A model generated the notes under the pieces. That model saw only the letters and a program-made list of their open reading frames with translations. It had not been told where the DNA came from and ran no database searches. From assembly GCF_020921035.1 (NCBI RefSeq), contig NC_063155.1:26467294-26531293 (forward strand): a stretch of DNA of 64,000 bases, given 5' to 3'. How positions within the stretch are numbered: position 1 is the first letter of the stretch; every line of letters begins with the position of its first letter. The translations under genes and the position numbers were made by a program. The DNA is from Rhodamnia argentea (Eukaryota > Streptophyta > Magnoliopsida > Myrtales > Myrtaceae). This document shows, piece after piece, positions 12,595 to 23,574 of this stretch.

Positions 12595-14441
12595 ATGAGT
12601 CATATGGAAGACAAGGCGAGCATGGAACTCCCACAGTCCGAGCATCTGTGCTATGTCCGGTGCAACTTCTGCAACACCGTTCTTGCTGTATGTCTCACCT
12701 AAATTGAATCACTTTCCAATCTAACTCTCGTCGCCAACTTCACGAATTTATAGCTTTATGAGTAGAGAGAAACAAGCTCTCGCTTCCTCTCCACACGAAG
12801 AACGAGTATTGTTGCATGGGATAAAGCTATAAAGTCCACAAGAAGAGTTAATGAAATCATGTCTAGAGAGCATTATGTCTTGTAATAACCGAAGGGTCTA
12901 TTCTTCTTCTTCTTCTTCATCAATCTTGCAGGTAGGGATTCCATGCAAGAGGATGTTGGACACAGTGACGGTGAAATGTGGGCATTGCAGCAATCTCTCG
13001 TTCCTGAGCACCAGGGCCCCCCTTCAAGGCCAGTGTCTTGATCATCCCTTGAGCCTTCAGGTCCATTTCTGATCCTCTCTATCTACTTCTTTTTACGCAT
13101 CTCCCGAGTGCAAAGAATGCCTTCCACAAGCAGTCCTAATTATATCGTCGAGACATGTCCTTTTAAATTTAGTATGCTAACTCTAATTCCATTGATGTGC
13201 GTCAATACTGCATATATGTCCCTCTTTCTTGCACCGGGTACTAAAATCGATCTTTTGCCATGTCTAGTTGCGAATACTGATCTTTCAAGAAATTATTCGA
13301 GGCTTTTACATTAAGTAATACCGGCATAAGTGTTTGTATTGTTGGGGAAGCAGGGGTTTTCCAGTGATTTTAGGAAAGGCCAATCATCGTCCTCCCCGTC
13401 CTCAACTTCGGGTGATCAGCTATCACCCAAAGCCGCCCCCTTTGTTGTGAAACGTGAGATCGACCGATATACTCATCATTCCACTTCGTTTCCTTCTTTC
13501 ATTTTTTGTTTTTGGCTCTATGAGTAATGTATGGATCGTTCAACCCTTTTTTTTTTTCAGCTCCGGAGAAGAAGCACAGGCTTCCATCTGCTTATAACCG
13601 GTTCATGAAGTAAGCATAAATACATTTTTCCTCTCTTTCATCCCCTTTTTGCTCATAGACATACAGAAAGCAAAGAAAATTAGCGAACAACTGACCGATA
13701 TGTACCTGCACATGGAATATATGAATAATAGGGAAGAGATACAGCGCATCAAAGCGGCGAATCCTGAGATACCACACAGAGAAGCATTCAGTGCAGCGGC
13801 AAAAAACGTAAGCACCTTTTCAGGACACATCTGCACGTTCCCGGGCCCTAACTTATAGTGAAATTCATTCCTTCCAACGACAGAATATTTTATTTCTGTG
13901 ATATCTTCTATCTTTAATCTGCCGCTTTGTTCTACATAGTGGGCGAGGTACATTCCACATTCACCTTCGGGATCAGCTTCTGGCAGCAGTAACCGTGTAA
14001 GCTATCGTCCCTTCCTAGATCTGCTTGGTCCTATTAAAAAGGAAGAGTATATGTAAAAGAACATTTATCAAAGAATTTTATTTGCTCAATGACGGTGCCT
14101 AGTAGATATCCATGGTCATTAATAATTTAACCGTATACAAGCTGAGGAAATTGTGGTAATCAGTTCTTCGCGCAATGTCTGTACTGATTGCACGACAGTT
14201 TGTAAAATAAATCAACTGTTGCGTTTGAACCTCTTTGCGTGCAATGAAATTCCGGTGGTTGGATAGCATAATCCTCCAATGTCTGTGGAATGACCCAAAT
14301 AAGTCCAGAGAAGTAATCAAATTCGTTGAAACTAAATAAAAAGAAGAAAATACGATGTGAAATCAATAAGCTCTCTAGATCGATATCGAGTTTTATTAAT
14401 TGGTTAGCAATAATAAGTCATACCCTTGGTTACAGGAATGA
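12595..14441 (+). CDS. CRC: YABBY transcription factor, CRABS CLAW orthologue
   Basis: Exons are 12595-12687, 12932-13060, 13354-13453, 13561-13609, 13732-13807, 13940-13996 and a short last exon from 14436. All junctions are GT-AG and in frame, giving about 169 residues (Arabidopsis CRC has 181). Residues 23-50 form the C2C2 zinc finger (C23-x2-C26, C47-x2-C50, with [11 protein letters not shown]). A serine-rich linker follows (residues 84-93), then the HMG-like YABBY domain from about 109 ([35 protein letters not shown], ending [13 protein letters not shown]). [14 protein letters not shown] together with FVVKPPEKK and [15 protein letters not shown] is diagnostic of CRC among YABBY proteins. 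Family knowledge: a nuclear DNA-binding factor needed for carpel and nectary development. The final exon is uncertain: the best donor at 13996 joins to a frame that stops after one codon (GAA TGA). Confidence 0.93.
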
Positions 14442-15974
14442 AGAGAATCGCAGTCACAAACGGCATGACAGAGGATATTCGGAGAGCATGAGGGCATATC
14501 GGATGTTCTGGCGTTCTGATGCTGTGCATCAACATAAGCGGAGCCGTTTTACTTTCCTTCTCCATCTGTGTCCGTTTTATTTCGCTAAATAATGAGCTAC
14601 TAGATCGAGCTGTTTTAGAGTTATCTACTGTCGTGTTGTTAGTTACGATTGATGACGATGTAAGGTTTATAAGTGTTTCCTATGCATATGTGAAACTTTG
14701 TGCTTTATCAGTCAATTTAGTATCTTTGATCATGTCCCTAATCAGCTCAACATAATTTCGTACATGCCATCAACTTAAGGGTTTTTTTTTTTTTAAGAGT
14801 TGGGGCACAATTCATGGATTGGCTAATCCAATTAGTTACAAGGAATGATCAGGGCCTTGAATATTAGGGAGTTTAGCATGTAAATCGACAGAATGTGAAA
14901 TGCTTAAACAAGCATTAATGCTTAAACGTGGAATTACTGGGATACATGATTCCCAGAGACTTCGTCCTGAATAGGATCAATTACCTGACTGATAAATACT
15001 TGGATGATAGTCCTTAAAAACAACTTTCTACTTATTACCTATGCGTAAATAGTCCGACATGCTTCACAAGTTCTTGACGAAGTGTTGGGAAATGAAAATC
15101 AATTCGCATCTGCAATGAATGTACCAATTGAAAATTGCGGCAGAACAATGTGCAGCTATGTACATTTTATCGAATGTTTGAAAATTGCAAGACTGGATAC
15201 AGAGATGCATCAAACTGAAAAACGAAATACAAAAACCTTAGCTTGCGTGCATTGAAGATCCTGTTCTCCACAATAAATTTCAGAAGACACATATAACTCG
15301 GTCATCCGTATGTACTTAATTACTTGAAGATCTCAAGCCAGCATAGCCTATTTGGATGACATGCCGTGTGTAAGTTACGGTTTCGAAAAAGAGATTGAAA
15401 TCATATCCGAAACACTGCCAATAACGTGAATCTTTTCACATGAATAATCTTATTTGCGCGATAAATCATTTTGAAAGAATGCACATGGTAACTATTTTAA
15501 CACCGTTTGCAAGAAAAAATGACATTTCCACCTTCTGATTACACTCTAAGGTTTCTAAGACGAAATGAAAACGACTGATAGCTTAGAGATACTCGTCAAG
15601 GAGCAATGTAGCTTAGTTTAATTACCTGCGTTCAGTCAATAAGCAATGAAGGAACATGGGAATTTGGACCACGCCCAACTCCTTTCCAGGGCACTTCCTA
15701 CTTCCACCCCCAAAAAGGAAGCAGTAGTTATGAGATTAAAAGCGCTTATCCGGCGTTAAGCATTAAAGAAACTTAATTAGTACCCTGAAACTTGTCAGTG
15801 TTGTTGTTGTTTTTTTTTTTAAATTTCCATTCATTTATCAGAATAATATTCAAAGGGTACACAAAAGGCTCTCAAAGCTAGCAAATCTCAAATAACTACG
15901 GAACAAAGCAAATGCCAGAAAGAAAAAAACAAAACATAGTGTGCAGCTGGAAGCATAATCAGCAACATTTAGTT
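14442..15974. other. CRC downstream region, nothing recognised
   Basis: AT-rich DNA containing the CRC 3' region. There is an A/T tract near 14779-14794 but no gene, tandem repeat or clear inverted repeat that I can support. Confidence 0.4.
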
Positions 15975-16489
15975 CGGAACCTTTTGATTGTCCCAATTTA
16001 TTCTTAAACTTTTTAACGAATTACCAATATAGTATTTCTCGCTAATTTTGGCTAGCGATCGCTAATGTGATGGTCCAATCAGCGCTGGCCATTTTATGTG
16101 GCACAACCGGCACTAACGTCGATAATTATTTATTTTTTAAAAATATTTTGAATGTATTTATTTTTTCCTTTTTGTTTCTTTTCTTTTCCTTTTTTCCCCT
16201 TCAGCGGGCTAGTGGGGTTGTGAAGCCTAGGGGTGAGCAAATCGGACCGACTGGATCGGACCAGGACCGGTGGTCCGGTTCCCTATTTTAGAGGGCGGCG
16301 GTCCAGTTCGCGGTTCTCAAAATTGAAACCAATAGCCGGGTGTCCGGTTCCCGGTTCTAGGGGCATAAACTAGACTACGCTTATTGGATTTTTTTCTTTT
16401 TTCTTTTATTTTTAAAAGTAACCCTAAACAGATTTAGAGTTACTTCTTTCTTTCGCACTCGCAGATTCTGCCCTTTTTTCCCCCTGCAC

Positions 16490-16970
16490 CTCTCTCACGT
16501 CTCTCCGAAGTCTCACACGTGTCCAAGGCTTGAACGCAAGTGTTGTCAAGTGCAAGTGTTCGATTACAATCAGCAATGGATTTCGCAATCCTTCCAATCG
16601 AGCAATAAGCAGGGGCGCGGTACAGGTAGCATTGAGCAAGGAATCCCTAAGGAGCCCCATATTTCCCATCGACGATCTTGGTGAAGTGTCTTATGGCTTC
16701 GGAGTAGAGGCCAGCATCGAGAGCGGCAAGAGCAGCTGCACGACGGCGAAGGAGGAATCTCACGTGGCTCAAGAGTTGGTTGATGGAGTCTAATGCCGAT
16801 TCAGTCGAATGTGGTTTGGCCTTTTTTGCGACGATTGTTTCACTAAAGCTTGGCAAATTAGGAAAAGAGAGGCTGTCGTCGGACCAACACATGCTCTCAC
16901 GTCGAAATGCATCAGTAACCAAGCATTTTCCGGTTTGTAGAAGTACCGGAGAGCCCTCCATCGGGCCCAA
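16490..16970 (-). pseudogene. Captured fragment of a J-domain/TPR co-chaperone gene
   Basis: The minus strand encodes LLSHVRFLLRRRAAALAAL and then DAGLYSEAIRHFTKIVDG, an in-frame TAG, GFLAQCYLYRAPAYC, and GRIAKSIADCNRTLALDNTC. These are two consecutive tetratricopeptide helices in the wording of the large plant TPR proteins that also carry a C-terminal J domain (assignment from family knowledge). Only this fragment is present: no J domain, no start and no promoter. It lies wholly inside the hAT element. The nonsense codon stands where a glutamine codon would fit. Confidence 0.65.
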
Positions 16971-17152
16971 ATGGTAGTATGCTTTACCCCGGAACCAAGT
17001 ACCCGCATAAGATCGGTGTACAAACTCTAAGCCACTAGTGGTAAAGCACCATCAAACATCACAAAAGGCGTGCATAAATTTGTCATGTTATTGGTTCCTT
17101 ATAACCGGACCGGACCAACGGTCCTATCCTCGGTTCTAGAATCGGGCCCACC

Positions 17153-20100
17153 TGTGACATTCTGAAAATCCGACCCTTTTGAAGTAATGAATTGTCATCG
17201 ATGTATTTCAGTAAATCTCGCTCAGAATTGATCACTCTTGAGTTAACTAACCGAAGGGGAATGGCTAACTGGGAAATGAGTACGTGGACCTAAGAACTTG
17301 ACCATGGATCGACAATTTGGCCATAAGGGTTGTCGAGGGAAGGTTTAGAACTATTATAGGCCGATCCAAGAACGACTAAGGAACAAATTGCTAGCGTTAT
17401 ATAATTGGATCGCGGGTGATTCCGTTTGACCACAGTATAATTTGTGAACGTTCCTAAACCGTTTCTTGACGATCGCGTCCTTCGTAACTAATGATCGACC
17501 CTCGCAATCACATGACAACCAAGGTCGCCATAGCTTGAGTATGATACGAATCATAAGGTCGATACGCGTAACTCCTAAAGAGCCGCCCGTTAGTTTGAGA
17601 TAAACCGAGTTGTAATCGATTGGGATTAGCCATTAAATTGGACTTCGAACTTGGGCATCGGACTTTTAAGGATCACAATATGAATATTTTGGACGTCGCC
17701 TCACCAAAGTCAATTAAGTTTACGGTTCGTCCCAAAATGATTAGAAAAGTGAGATATAGATGGAATTAGAAAATTTCTCTTTTACCGTTGGATTGGAGCT
17801 CATTCCTCAAGTTAGATTAAGGGCAAAGTAGTCCTTTAGACTTGAGTTGGATTTACAAGATTGCCCCTCTTATTGTTATTTGCAAGAAGCCAAAAGTTTG
17901 AATTATTGATGTGACTCCCTAGACAACTCTCCTTAAAACCCTCAACCACCTAGTCTACTAAGCCCCCCCTCAAGTCAAAAGCCTAGTCTAAGACAACCCA
18001 TCACCTCAATCTCTCACTCTTTCTCTTGGCTTTGGGAACAAGCTCTTGAGAAGCAAGAGCTCATTTTCACTCTCCCTCTCCCCTTTCTCACCACCATCTC
18101 CTTCTTGTTACCTTGTCCGTTGGTCACCGGGATGCCTCACCACCGCCACCATCGACCACCCTCCTCCGTAAGAGCACCGTGAGCCTTGAACCGCCGTCCG
18201 CGAGCCGTTGAGAGCCCGTAAAGCCAAGCCAGAACAGCTGCCGCCCTTCACTGGAACTGTGGACTTGTAGGGCTGTTCTAAGGAGTTTCTTGAGTGGTTT
18301 CAAGGTAAGAAACTCCATATACCTCGCTTAGTATGTTAGACAAGTTGTGGAAGAAGTTTGGAGTGGATTAAGAGGATTTAAGTGGCTGACTTCAAGCGTT
18401 TTCCTTGGACTGAATCAGCCCTCAAATCTGTTCCAGATTTGGTCGTGAAGTCTTGCCGCCCCTTGGTTGGCTTTTCAAGCTTCAATCTTGTGGTAAGTTA
18501 CTCTTAAACTTAGTTTAGGACTTTAGGTTACTAATGGATGGTTTAGAATTGGATTGGTAGGATTTTAGGGTAGTTTTGTATGAAGAATGTGTGAAACCCG
18601 AGAGACCCGTTAATCCCGTTTTTCAGTGCGCGTCGAAATTGAAATGGCTCGTTCGAGGTCGTCTGAAGTCCGAATTGAGCCCCGTTTTCTCCCACATGAC
18701 CGTAAGATCATGAGGAACATGATTCTGAGTTTGGATTGCTCAAAAAGAGATTAGAAAAATGTCAATTTTTCTGAGGGTAGGTCTGGAAGTAGAAATCAGT
18801 AGGTGGATACCGCCGAGGATGCATGGATGTGGCTAAATTAACTTACTTGTCCTATATGTGTTTGGTCTTGAGGTGCCCTTGTGGATTGATTACTTATCGT
18901 TATTATGTTTGGCTATGGTTTGCCAATGTGAATTGAGCATTTGGAATTGACTAGCTAAGTACCTCGTATTCGGTCATGAGGGATCGAAATGATCGATTGG
19001 CTGAATTGATAAATTGCTCATAGTATGTTTGACATTATGATGTGGAACATGAATGAATTGATGTGTTTGGGGCATAGTAGATGAACCATGAGATATCCTT
19101 TGTGATTGTGTAATTCATGTTTGCTGGAACCCGTGCTATGGTTAGTTGGCATGGCTTGTGTTGTTTAGGTCATGATTGACCTTGAATTCAAGTTTGGCTA
19201 AGCGAACGAATTGATTATATATATGTGATCACATAATACCCTGAAGCGTGATACGCGGAGAATTGAATTTATCTTGAGGCGTTAAACGCGAGATAACGAC
19301 TTGATGCGTGTTTACGCGAGTCTTAATATTTATAATGACTTGATGCGTGTTTACGCGAGTCTTAATATTTATAATGACTTGATGCATGATTACGCGAGTC
19401 TTAATGCTTAAAATGGCCTGAAGCGTTATGACGCGGGCACTTGGCAATTTGATATCGATGATTGGTATGTGATTGAGATATACGATAGGAAACACCCTTT
19501 ATGATCTTGTGATTTGTGAAATGTCCCAAGATTTAAGCTCGACCTTAAAAGCGTAAAGCATGACTTGAATTGCAAACTTCTATCTTATGTTTGTAGTGTG
19601 CTTTTGTCGTTTTGCTTGCTGAGCAATTGTCCCTTCGAGTAGAATTACATGTTTTAGGATTTGTTTGGAGGTACTATTGGCCTGGTCTAGGTTTAGGAAT
19701 AACTTGCTGAGATTTATTCTCACCCCGTCGTGGGATAACAATTTTCAGGTCCCAAATGATGAAGTCCCATGACCACCATGGATTGGCTTTTGAAGATGCC
19801 CTTTTGAAGTAGATGAACCGTTAGCCTTACCCGATTGTACTTCTTTTTGTAGTCTTAGAGAGCTGTTTTTATATTTGGGGTTGTGTTCGCTCGTATAACT
19901 CTGTAAGGTTAAACTTCATCTACCTTGTTTTATTAAGAGAAGTTGTATTTTGAGAATTATCAAGTAGTAACTTTTGAAGTCAATTTGACGTTTTTAAGAA
20001 ATGTATGGAGTAAGTTTTAAATCTTTCTTTTACATCATGAGTCATTGTATTTCATTCTGTTGTATGGAGTGTAGTTCTCGCTTCCGCATGTGCTTATCAT

Positions 20101-20197
20101 TTTAGGCTTAAGTTCGTTGCCGTTGGATCCCCGGGAAGTTTATAAATTTACGGCCCGTGCGGGGTGTTGGCGTGCTCGTAAGGTTCGGGGCGTGACA
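17153..20197. mobile_element. 3-kb solo LTR with 5-bp duplication
   Basis: The unit starts TGTGACATTC and ends CGTGACA, bounded by CCACC at 17148-17152 and 20198-20202. TG...CA ends and a 5-bp duplication define an LTR insertion. No gag or pol frame, primer-binding site or second LTR is visible, so recombination has left a solo LTR. The wording near 19720-19760 (TTCTCACCCCGTCGTGGGAT...TTTTCAGGT) occurs in giant plant Ty3/gypsy LTRs, which is the likely class. It contains a 39-bp minisatellite at about 19295-19420. Confidence 0.75.
19295..19420. repeat. 39-bp minisatellite inside the solo LTR
   Basis: Three units of GACTTGATGCGTGTTTACGC plus GAGTCTTAATATTTATAAT repeat at 39-bp spacing, with diverged single units on each side (for example GAGGCGTTAAACGCGAGATA upstream). 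Each unit contains a short palindrome, GCGT...ACGC. Confidence 0.7.
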
Positions 20198-20710
20198 CCA
20201 CCGGTCCGATTCCCAATTCTTGAGGAGAACTAGACCGGATCGGGAACCAATCACCCCTAGTGAAGCCCTTATCGGCTGTAGGCGAGGGTCACCCCTCGCT
20301 AGATTTGGCGAGGGCTCGGGACACCCTTGCCATCGCCACGAGAGCCCACAAGCGCTCATCTAGATCGGACAAGTGTCGCGGTTCGCCGACCCTATTAAGA
20401 AGAAAGAAAAAAAAAGGAAAATACAAAATTAGTACAAAATTGATATAAAAATACATTATATTTTAGAAAGTTGTTCACGTTTGCACCACATAGGGCGGGC
20501 GGTGCTAGCTGGACCACTATATCGGTTGTTTTCGGTCAAAATTAGCTGGAAGGACTACATTGGTAATTTATTAAAAGTTTGGGACTCAATTGGCACAAAT
20601 GAATGGTTTATGATTGAATTGGCATATTGTCAAAATGTTTAGAATTAAATTGGCATATTTAAAAAATTTAAGGCTGAATTGACTATTATACAATAAACTG
20701 ACGACTTTTT

Positions 20711-21260
20711 GAATAGTTTTCTCTTGAAAAGATTGAAGGCGGAAGTCTGCCTCAAGATTTTAGTAGGCGGCCAAATTGGAGAACAAAAGTGGAGCATTGT
20801 ACTGGCTCTACAAGTACTATTATTTCAGGGAATTACTTCTTCTTTTTTTAACTCCCTGTGCACTTATTTAATGTAGAAAAATTGGTAACTGAGAAAATTA
20901 TGTTGGTAAGCAATTCAAATTAAAGTTGTTAAACTAAACCTAGTAGATAATTTAATTGGAGAAGAGTCAGTTAATCATTCAAATAAGAGGTGGTAATTTC
21001 ATGTGAGAGTTGGTAAAATCAAAACTTTGGTAAGCGAGTCAAATAAATTGCTAATAACTTAGAAAAATGTTGGTAATTTCCAAACAATCAAATAAACGTC
21101 GGCAAGTAACTTAAGTAGGAATGTATAACTTAATCGGAGAAAAATCAGCAGCTCAAATTAAGAAGAGTTGATAAATTTGAGGTGTCGATAAGTTGTACAA
21201 ATAAGTTGCTAAATCAGTACAAAAGTTTGTAGTTTGCCAACCAATAAATATATGGTAATT
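20711..21260. other. AT-rich DNA with degenerate GGTAA-type repeats
   Basis: No gene. Between 20880 and 21260 variants of TTGGTAA and CAAATAA recur at irregular short spacing, like a very old decayed tandem array. Confidence 0.3.
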
Positions 21261-21264
21261 AATT

Positions 21265-22050
21265 TTAGGCAAAAGAACACTTGAAGTGCCAATATTTGTG
21301 TACGATGCTTAGTTTGGTGCCAATATTTTTTTGGATCACTTAAGCGTCAAATTAAAGTAAAAACGATAATCTAAGTTTCAATTCCAGCAAAAAACGATCA
21401 CCTAAGTGCGAATTCCGGCCAAAGAGTACACGTGGCCCTTTTTTATTAAATTTTTAATATTACGTGGCAATTGTTTTTTAAAAAAATCAACCCATGTGGC
21501 GTTCATTTGCTCAATTTAAAAATAGTTAAATGTTTTTAAAAAATTAAAATCAAATAGAAAAATAACTTAAAAAGTAAAAATAAAAATAAAGATAAAGATA
21601 AAAAAAGGGAAGCGAAGTTGTAGCGGCGAGGGCCGGAGCCCCGGCCGCCGCCGCCGCCCCACCATCGTCTGCCATTGTCGGCAAGGGGGGAAAGCGCAAG
21701 GGGGGGTCACCACGCCCTGATGACCCCCCTCGGCCATTCTCCACCCCTCGCCGGTGATGGTGGGGCGGCGGCGGTGAGGGCCGTGAGCCCTCGCCGCCGG
21801 AACTACTTCCCATTTTTTTTTAATTTAATTTTTTTAATTTAATTTTTAAGTTTTTTAATATTACGCTGATTTTTATTTATTTATTTTTTTGTTGACTAGA
21901 TTCTTCGGCAAGCCACGTAGATGCCATGTGTAATTTTAGGCAAAGGTTACTAGAGTTGGCACCGAAATAACCGTTTTTCAAATAAATTGGCACATAAGTG
22001 TCCAAAAAAAATGGCATCAAAGTGAGTGTCGTATACAAGTATTGGCACCC
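21265..22050. repeat. Foldback element, second family, GC-rich core
   Basis: The left arm (GTGCCAATATTTGTGTACGA and downstream) is mirrored on the right (TCGTATACAAGTATTGGCAC). The core at 21615-21805 is very GC-rich (GGCGGCGGCGG runs) within an AT-rich surround. Confidence 0.6.
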
Positions 22051-22053
22051 TAG

Positions 22054-22481
22054 GGGCATGCATGATAACATTTCTCTTCCCCGGCCTTATTTCTGGCTAA
22101 TCTATTTCTTGCCAGAAATAGATTTAAGTACAGAGAGATTGACAACGAGCCGTCGTTGGTGGTAGCGAGATATGGAGATGGAGGTCGGTGTCGCATGTTT
22201 GCTAGGTAGAGAGAAAAAAGGCTTCAACGTTGCAGTTTAGAAGAAGAAGCCCTAACGACAAGCGACACCCTAAATTTTGGATGGGCCGACTTACTTCTAT
22301 TTTTTGTTCTAGGAACAAAAAAGTAACTTTTTTCTACTTCTGATTTCTCTTCTAAATCTATTTCTGAATAAAACATTTATCCCAAGAATAGAAAAATAAA
22401 ATTACGTTACTAAATAGATTTCTATTCCAGAAAAAAAAAACATAAAAATAGAGAAAGAGAAATGTTATCATGCGTGCGCCC
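22054..22481. mobile_element. PIF/Harbinger-type MITE
   Basis: The left end GGGGCATGCATGATAACATT and the inverse of the right end GGGCGCACGCATGATAACAT are close to each other and to the ends of the full-size Harbinger at 37987-45434 (GGGCGTGCATGACAACACTT). The interior has no transposase. The flanking trinucleotides are not identical (CTA and TGA), so the insertion is old or the boundary is off by a base. Confidence 0.6.
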
Positions 22482-22855
22482 TGAGTATCCTTTTGCCTTA
22501 ATTTCATGTATATACGAATAAATTACCGTTTTTTTTTATCTAACCGGCGATTTTTCACACTTGCCCACTCTTTTAGACGTTCGCCAGCATCAAAGAAAAT
22601 TTATTTATATTTTTTTGTGGCAATGGAATTTAGAATCGGTCGATGAGTGGGAAAGAACAATATCAAGTGCGAGAATGTGAGGAGCAAAAAACTTGGACTG
22701 GACTAACATTTTCAAGGGTCCAAATCCAAGCTGACGAGGCCTAAGAACATCTATATACGATTGACACAAATAAATCTAACAGAGGCAAGTATCATATTAC
22801 TAACATAGTTGTTTTTATTATGATTATTGTTATTATTTTTATTATTTGAGGAAAT

Positions 22856-23040
22856 TTGTCGAAAAGGTCCTAAGCCTTGCACTTTTGCCACCTTTTAATT
22901 TTGCAAATTGAGTCCTAAATCTTTTTTTCGTTTTGCCAATTGAGTCTATCCGGTCAATTTTGATCGGAAATCATTGATGTGGACACCGACCTTTCTATGT
23001 GACACGGTCAACGCCGACGTGGACGCCGACCATCCACATA
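22856..23040. repeat. Left half of a Mutator-like foldback element
   Basis: GGAAATTTGTCGAAAAGGTCC through GACGTGGACGCCGACC matches the left arm wording of the elements at 7121 and 29713, but the right arm is missing. A similar left-arm piece lies at about 23440-23570. Confidence 0.45.
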
Positions 23041-23179
23041 CACACTTAGATTAGAGACTGGATTAGCTATTCGTTGGGTGTCGGATGCAAAAAAGAAAAA
23101 AATTGATTAGAGATTACCTTGACGAAAAAACAATCATAAGTACAACCACTTTGTCATAATCATCAAAAGAAATGATGGG

Positions 23180-23380
23180 ATGAACTTATCTTGCTTGCTT
23201 CTTGTTCATGAAGCTTGGTCCTTGCTTGAGAAAAGCTATATGCTCTCACAAAAGAGTGGCCAACCCAACGTCCGCGGAGGCATTCCTGTCCTGCTATACC
23301 TAATCTCATTGCATTTCCAACAGTGCCAAATGCACAGGAACACTGGCCACAATTACCCCTAGGGCGACCTGAAAGGGAGT
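23180..23380 (-). pseudogene. CYP85A: Second CYP85A-like first-exon fragment
   Basis: The minus strand reads, across frameshifts and stops, a hydrophobic anchor (ALGVIVASVPVHLALL), a hinge (about TLGWPLL) and EHIAFLKQGPSFMNKKQAR. It aligns with the fragment at 6285-6470 (ENIAFLIEGPSFMSKKKAT) in the same order. KQGPSFM is characteristic of CYP85A. There are in-frame stops and no further exons, so it is a dead fragment. Confidence 0.6.
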
Positions 23381-23574
23381 CATTTTGTGCTCCCAGAGGT
23401 GTCAATTGTCCGAATCTATTTGAAAACGAAGAGGGGAGAAGGGAAGAATTGTCCAAAAAGTCCTAAACCTATCATTAAGCCTATCGTGCAACGGTCAATT
23501 CCCCTAAACTGTGACAATTTAGTTCTAAACATTTTGGCGATTTGCCAATTTAGTTCTAAATCCAAAAAATGAAA

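Larger units (their letters stand above)
16228..20259. mobile_element. Non-autonomous hAT element carrying a captured gene fragment
   Basis: The ends are TAGGGGTGA and its inverse TCACCCCTA, flanked by an 8-bp duplication GTGAAGCC at 16220-16227 and 20260-20267. An 8-bp duplication with TAGGGGTG-like ends is the signature of the hAT superfamily. Subterminal GGACCGG/CCGGTTC repeats occur at both ends. There is no transposase. Without the inner solo LTR (17153-20197) the element is about 990 bp, much of it captured TPR-gene sequence on the minus strand. Confidence 0.8.
15975..20710. repeat. Foldback element (copy 3), outer shell of a three-level nest
   Basis: The left half (15975-16219) and right half (20268-20710) mirror each other: TTATTCTTAAACTTTTTAAC against TAAAAGTTTGGGACTC, GTGGCACAACC against GCACCACATAGG, and TTTGGCTAGCG against AAAATTAGCTGG. 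The GC-rich core at 20268-20370 is typical of the family. The hAT element at 16228-20259 sits in the core. Confidence 0.6.
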
